In this document: one piece after another, positions 47,490-49,064 of the stretch
How the letters are laid out: the number at the start of each line of letters is the position of its first letter
How positions within the stretch are numbered: the first letter of the stretch is position 1
Assembly: GCA_018715495.1 (NCBI GenBank)
Contig: DVLO01000031.1
Span: 1-49,064 of the forward strand
Length of the DNA stretch: 49,064 nucleotides
Source: Candidatus Limihabitans stercoravium
Lineage (GTDB): Bacteria; Bacillota; Clostridia; Christensenellales; CAG-314
Direction: 5' to 3'
The notes under the pieces: generated by a model
Told to the model about the DNA's origin: nothing
The model's database searches: none
Seen by the model: the letters and a program-made list of their open reading frames with translations, nothing else
Translations under genes and position numbers: made by a program

Positions 47490-49034
47490 ATGGATTGGTT
47501 TAATTATTACGGACTTGCCATAATGGCGGTCATTATGATACCTAATATAATTTATGCAGTAAAGCACAAAAATCAAGTGGTCGTTTATGATAACAAGGCG
47601 GCTATTATTTTTGAGCAAATCGGCAGATATGGCTGTTTTGCCTTTATGATATTCAATATTCCGTACACATATATCGGCTTTTGGTTTTCTTTTGGGAAAA
47701 TATTTTACATAACCGTCAATGCAGTTTTACTTTTGGGGTATTGTATATCTTGGAGTGTGTTGCGGAATAAAAATGGTATCGTAAAAGCTCTGTTGCTTTC
47801 TATAATACCATCATCGGTTTTTATTGTATCAAGTATACTTATTGCAAGTATTCTTTTATTTGTATTTGCCGTTATTTTTGCAGTAACGCATATCCTTATT
47901 TCTATAAAGAGCGCAAAGACGGAAAATACGAACGAGCCGAAAATAAAAAAGAAAACAATTATTTCGGTTATAGCGGTATTATTGAGTGTGGCTTTGATTT
48001 TTGTTGGCACATTGGGCGGACTGCTTGTTTATCAACAAAGCAGTTTCGGCATACTTAAAAATATGTCATCGTTGGATATGATTGAATATTGTTGTTCAGA
48101 TAAAAACACTAAAATAAGTGTTGCATTCATTGAAAACGGTGAAATCACATATCATATTTACAGCCAAAACGGCGAAGAAACAAACATCTACGATTACGAA
48201 ATCGGTTCGATTAGTAAAACTTTTGTCGGTGCATTGTGTGCAAAAGCCATAAATGAAAATAAACTAAGTTTGACAGACAGTATTGCGAAATATCTTGATT
48301 TGGGAAATGATAAATATTACCCGACAATAGAGAGGCTTTTAACGCATACATCGGGTTACGCCGCTTATTATTTTGAAAGTTCTATGATTGGCAACAAATT
48401 TGCGCATATCACGAACGATTTTTACGGTATAGGTAAAGATAAAGTTCTGCATAGAGTGCAGAACATTGTGCTTGAAAATAAAGATTATCCGTTTGTATAT
48501 TCTAATTTCGGCATATCGGTTTTGGGACTTGTTTTGGAGAGCATTTATAGCGACAGTTTTACAAACATTATGAATGACTTTATCCGAAATGACTTGCACT
48601 TGCAAAACACGCAGGCAGCAAAACAAAACGGTAATCTCAATAAGTATTGGAAGTGGAAACAAAACGACGGTTATATTCCGGCAGGTTCAATTATTTCAAA
48701 TATTGAAAGTATGGCGATTTATTTGCAATTATATATGAATAATACCATTTCATATTTGCCGATGACTTATTCCAAAATAAAAGATATAAATGCTAACCAA
48801 GCAGCCTACGAAGCAATGAATATTCGCATGGACAGCGTAGGTATGACTTGGATGTTGGACAATAAAAACGATATTATTTGGCATAACGGTGCAACTACCG
48901 ATTTCAACAGTTATATAGGATTTACTCAGGACAGGCAGCGTGGTGTTGTAATTTTAAGCAATTTGAGCGCAAATGATAAAATTTCAATGACGGTAATCGG
49001 GGCAAAACTTTTGACGGAACAGTTTGATTTATAA
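47490..49034 (+). CDS. membrane-anchored beta-lactamase/serine hydrolase family protein
   Basis: 514 residues. The first 190 hold five or six transmembrane helices and a basic linker. The rest is an extracytoplasmic class C beta-lactamase-like (PF00144) domain with SISK (Ser240 nucleophile, Lys243), YSN (337-339) and HNG (465-467) motifs complete, so it is probably catalytic, for example an esterase or peptidase acting on the envelope. There is no ribosome site before ATG 47490, and the promoter places the transcript start at the ATG, so the mRNA may be leaderless. AT-rich compared with its neighbours. Ends 30 bases before the window edge. Confidence 0.85.
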   Translation: MDWFNYYGLAIMAVIMIPNIIYAVKHKNQVVVYDNKAAIIFEQIGRYGCFAFMIFNIPYTYIGFWFSFGKIFYITVNAVLLLGYCISWSVLRNKNGIVKALLLSIIPSSVFIVSSILIASILLFVFAVIFAVTHILISIKSAKTENTNEPKIKKKTIISVIAVLLSVALIFVGTLGGLLVYQQSSFGILKNMSSLDMIEYCCSDKNTKISVAFIENGEITYHIYSQNGEETNIYDYEIGSISKTFVGALCAKAINENKLSLTDSIAKYLDLGNDKYYPTIERLLTHTSGYAAYYFESSMIGNKFAHITNDFYGIGKDKVLHRVQNIVLENKDYPFVYSNFGISVLGLVLESIYSDSFTNIMNDFIRNDLHLQNTQAAKQNGNLNKYWKWKQNDGYIPAGSIISNIESMAIYLQLYMNNTISYLPMTYSKIKDINANQAAYEAMNIRMDSVGMTWMLDNKNDIIWHNGATTDFNSYIGFTQDRQRGVVILSNLSANDKISMTVIGAKLLTEQFDL

Positions 49035-49064
49035 AATTCGATTTACGTTACTAACGCTCCGCCA

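Noticed and set aside
49035..49064. Another tRNA-end-like element at the window edge (ending GCTCCGCCA)
   Set aside because: Too little sequence remains to test it.

Overview
The window looks like a chromosomal segment of a strictly anaerobic, low-to-moderate GC member of the Bacillota (Clostridia-like, probably gut-associated). Reasons: a three-subunit NADH-linked [FeFe]-hydrogenase, a ferrous-iron Feo operon, TldD/PmbA, a DnaD-type primosome protein next to a DnaI-type helicase loader, strong TTGACA-N17-TATAAT promoters, AGGAGG ribosome binding sites, intrinsic terminators after most operons, and tRNAs with encoded CCA. No respiratory chain is seen. Family-level placement is not possible from reading alone. 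AT-rich patches (about 1.8-3.9 kb, 35.2-37.3 kb and 47-49 kb) stand out from the backbone and look acquired.

Layout. 0-1.3 kb: end of a truncated gene, then an Mrp/NBP35-type Fe-S carrier. 1.4-4.0 kb: structured intergenic DNA and an AT-rich ABC-2 exporter pair. 4.2-7.8 kb: a small membrane protein divergent from feoA-feoA-feoB plus a Cys-rich FeoB-associated peptide, with three near-identical palindromes around the feo promoter. 8-12 kb: an uncharacterised Cys-rich protein, a Crp/Fnr regulator whose 3' end was overwritten by an IS30-family element, and a TIR-like domain protein. 12.3-16.3 kb: thioredoxin, MATE exporter, L-cysteine desulfidase family protein, Cof-type phosphatase. 16.4-19.3 kb: a three-gene ABC importer preceded by a leader peptide with nine consecutive Phe/Tyr codons and an attenuator. 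19.4-24.0 kb: DtxR-type regulator, a decayed VWA-protein pseudogene, pmbA and tldD. 24.4-30.8 kb: FMN-binding lipoprotein, a flavoprotein/tocopherol-cyclase-like chimera, glycosyltransferase, TetR regulator and divergent membrane proteins. 31-35.1 kb: hydCBA hydrogenase. 35.2-38.6 kb: accessory island next to tRNA-Thr(GGT) with a DUF6883-like toxin and DUF4926-like immunity pair and an array of repeats bounded by copies of the tRNA 3' end. 38.7-46.6 kb: primosome genes, an SMC-like coiled-coil protein with degenerate ATPase motifs, YqeY, pyrophosphatase and a PHP phosphatase. 46.6-49 kb: tRNA-Ser(CGA) with a 247-bp-period insertion bounded by a 21-bp copy of its 3' end, another hairpin element, and a membrane-anchored serine hydrolase.

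Two signals stand out. First, the repeats next to tRNA-Thr and the small insertion next to tRNA-Ser have the same architecture (tRNA, flank, terminator hairpin, inverted flank, shared core, direct copy of the tRNA 3' end), which suggests a family of small, apparently gene-less elements that target tRNA 3' ends. Second, the ABC importer appears to be controlled by classical ribosome-mediated attenuation sensing Phe/Tyr. Iron handling (Feo, a DtxR protein with the DtxR-type Met/Cys iron ligands) and redox handling (hydrogenase with a Rex-like site, thioredoxin, flavoproteins) are the main metabolic themes.
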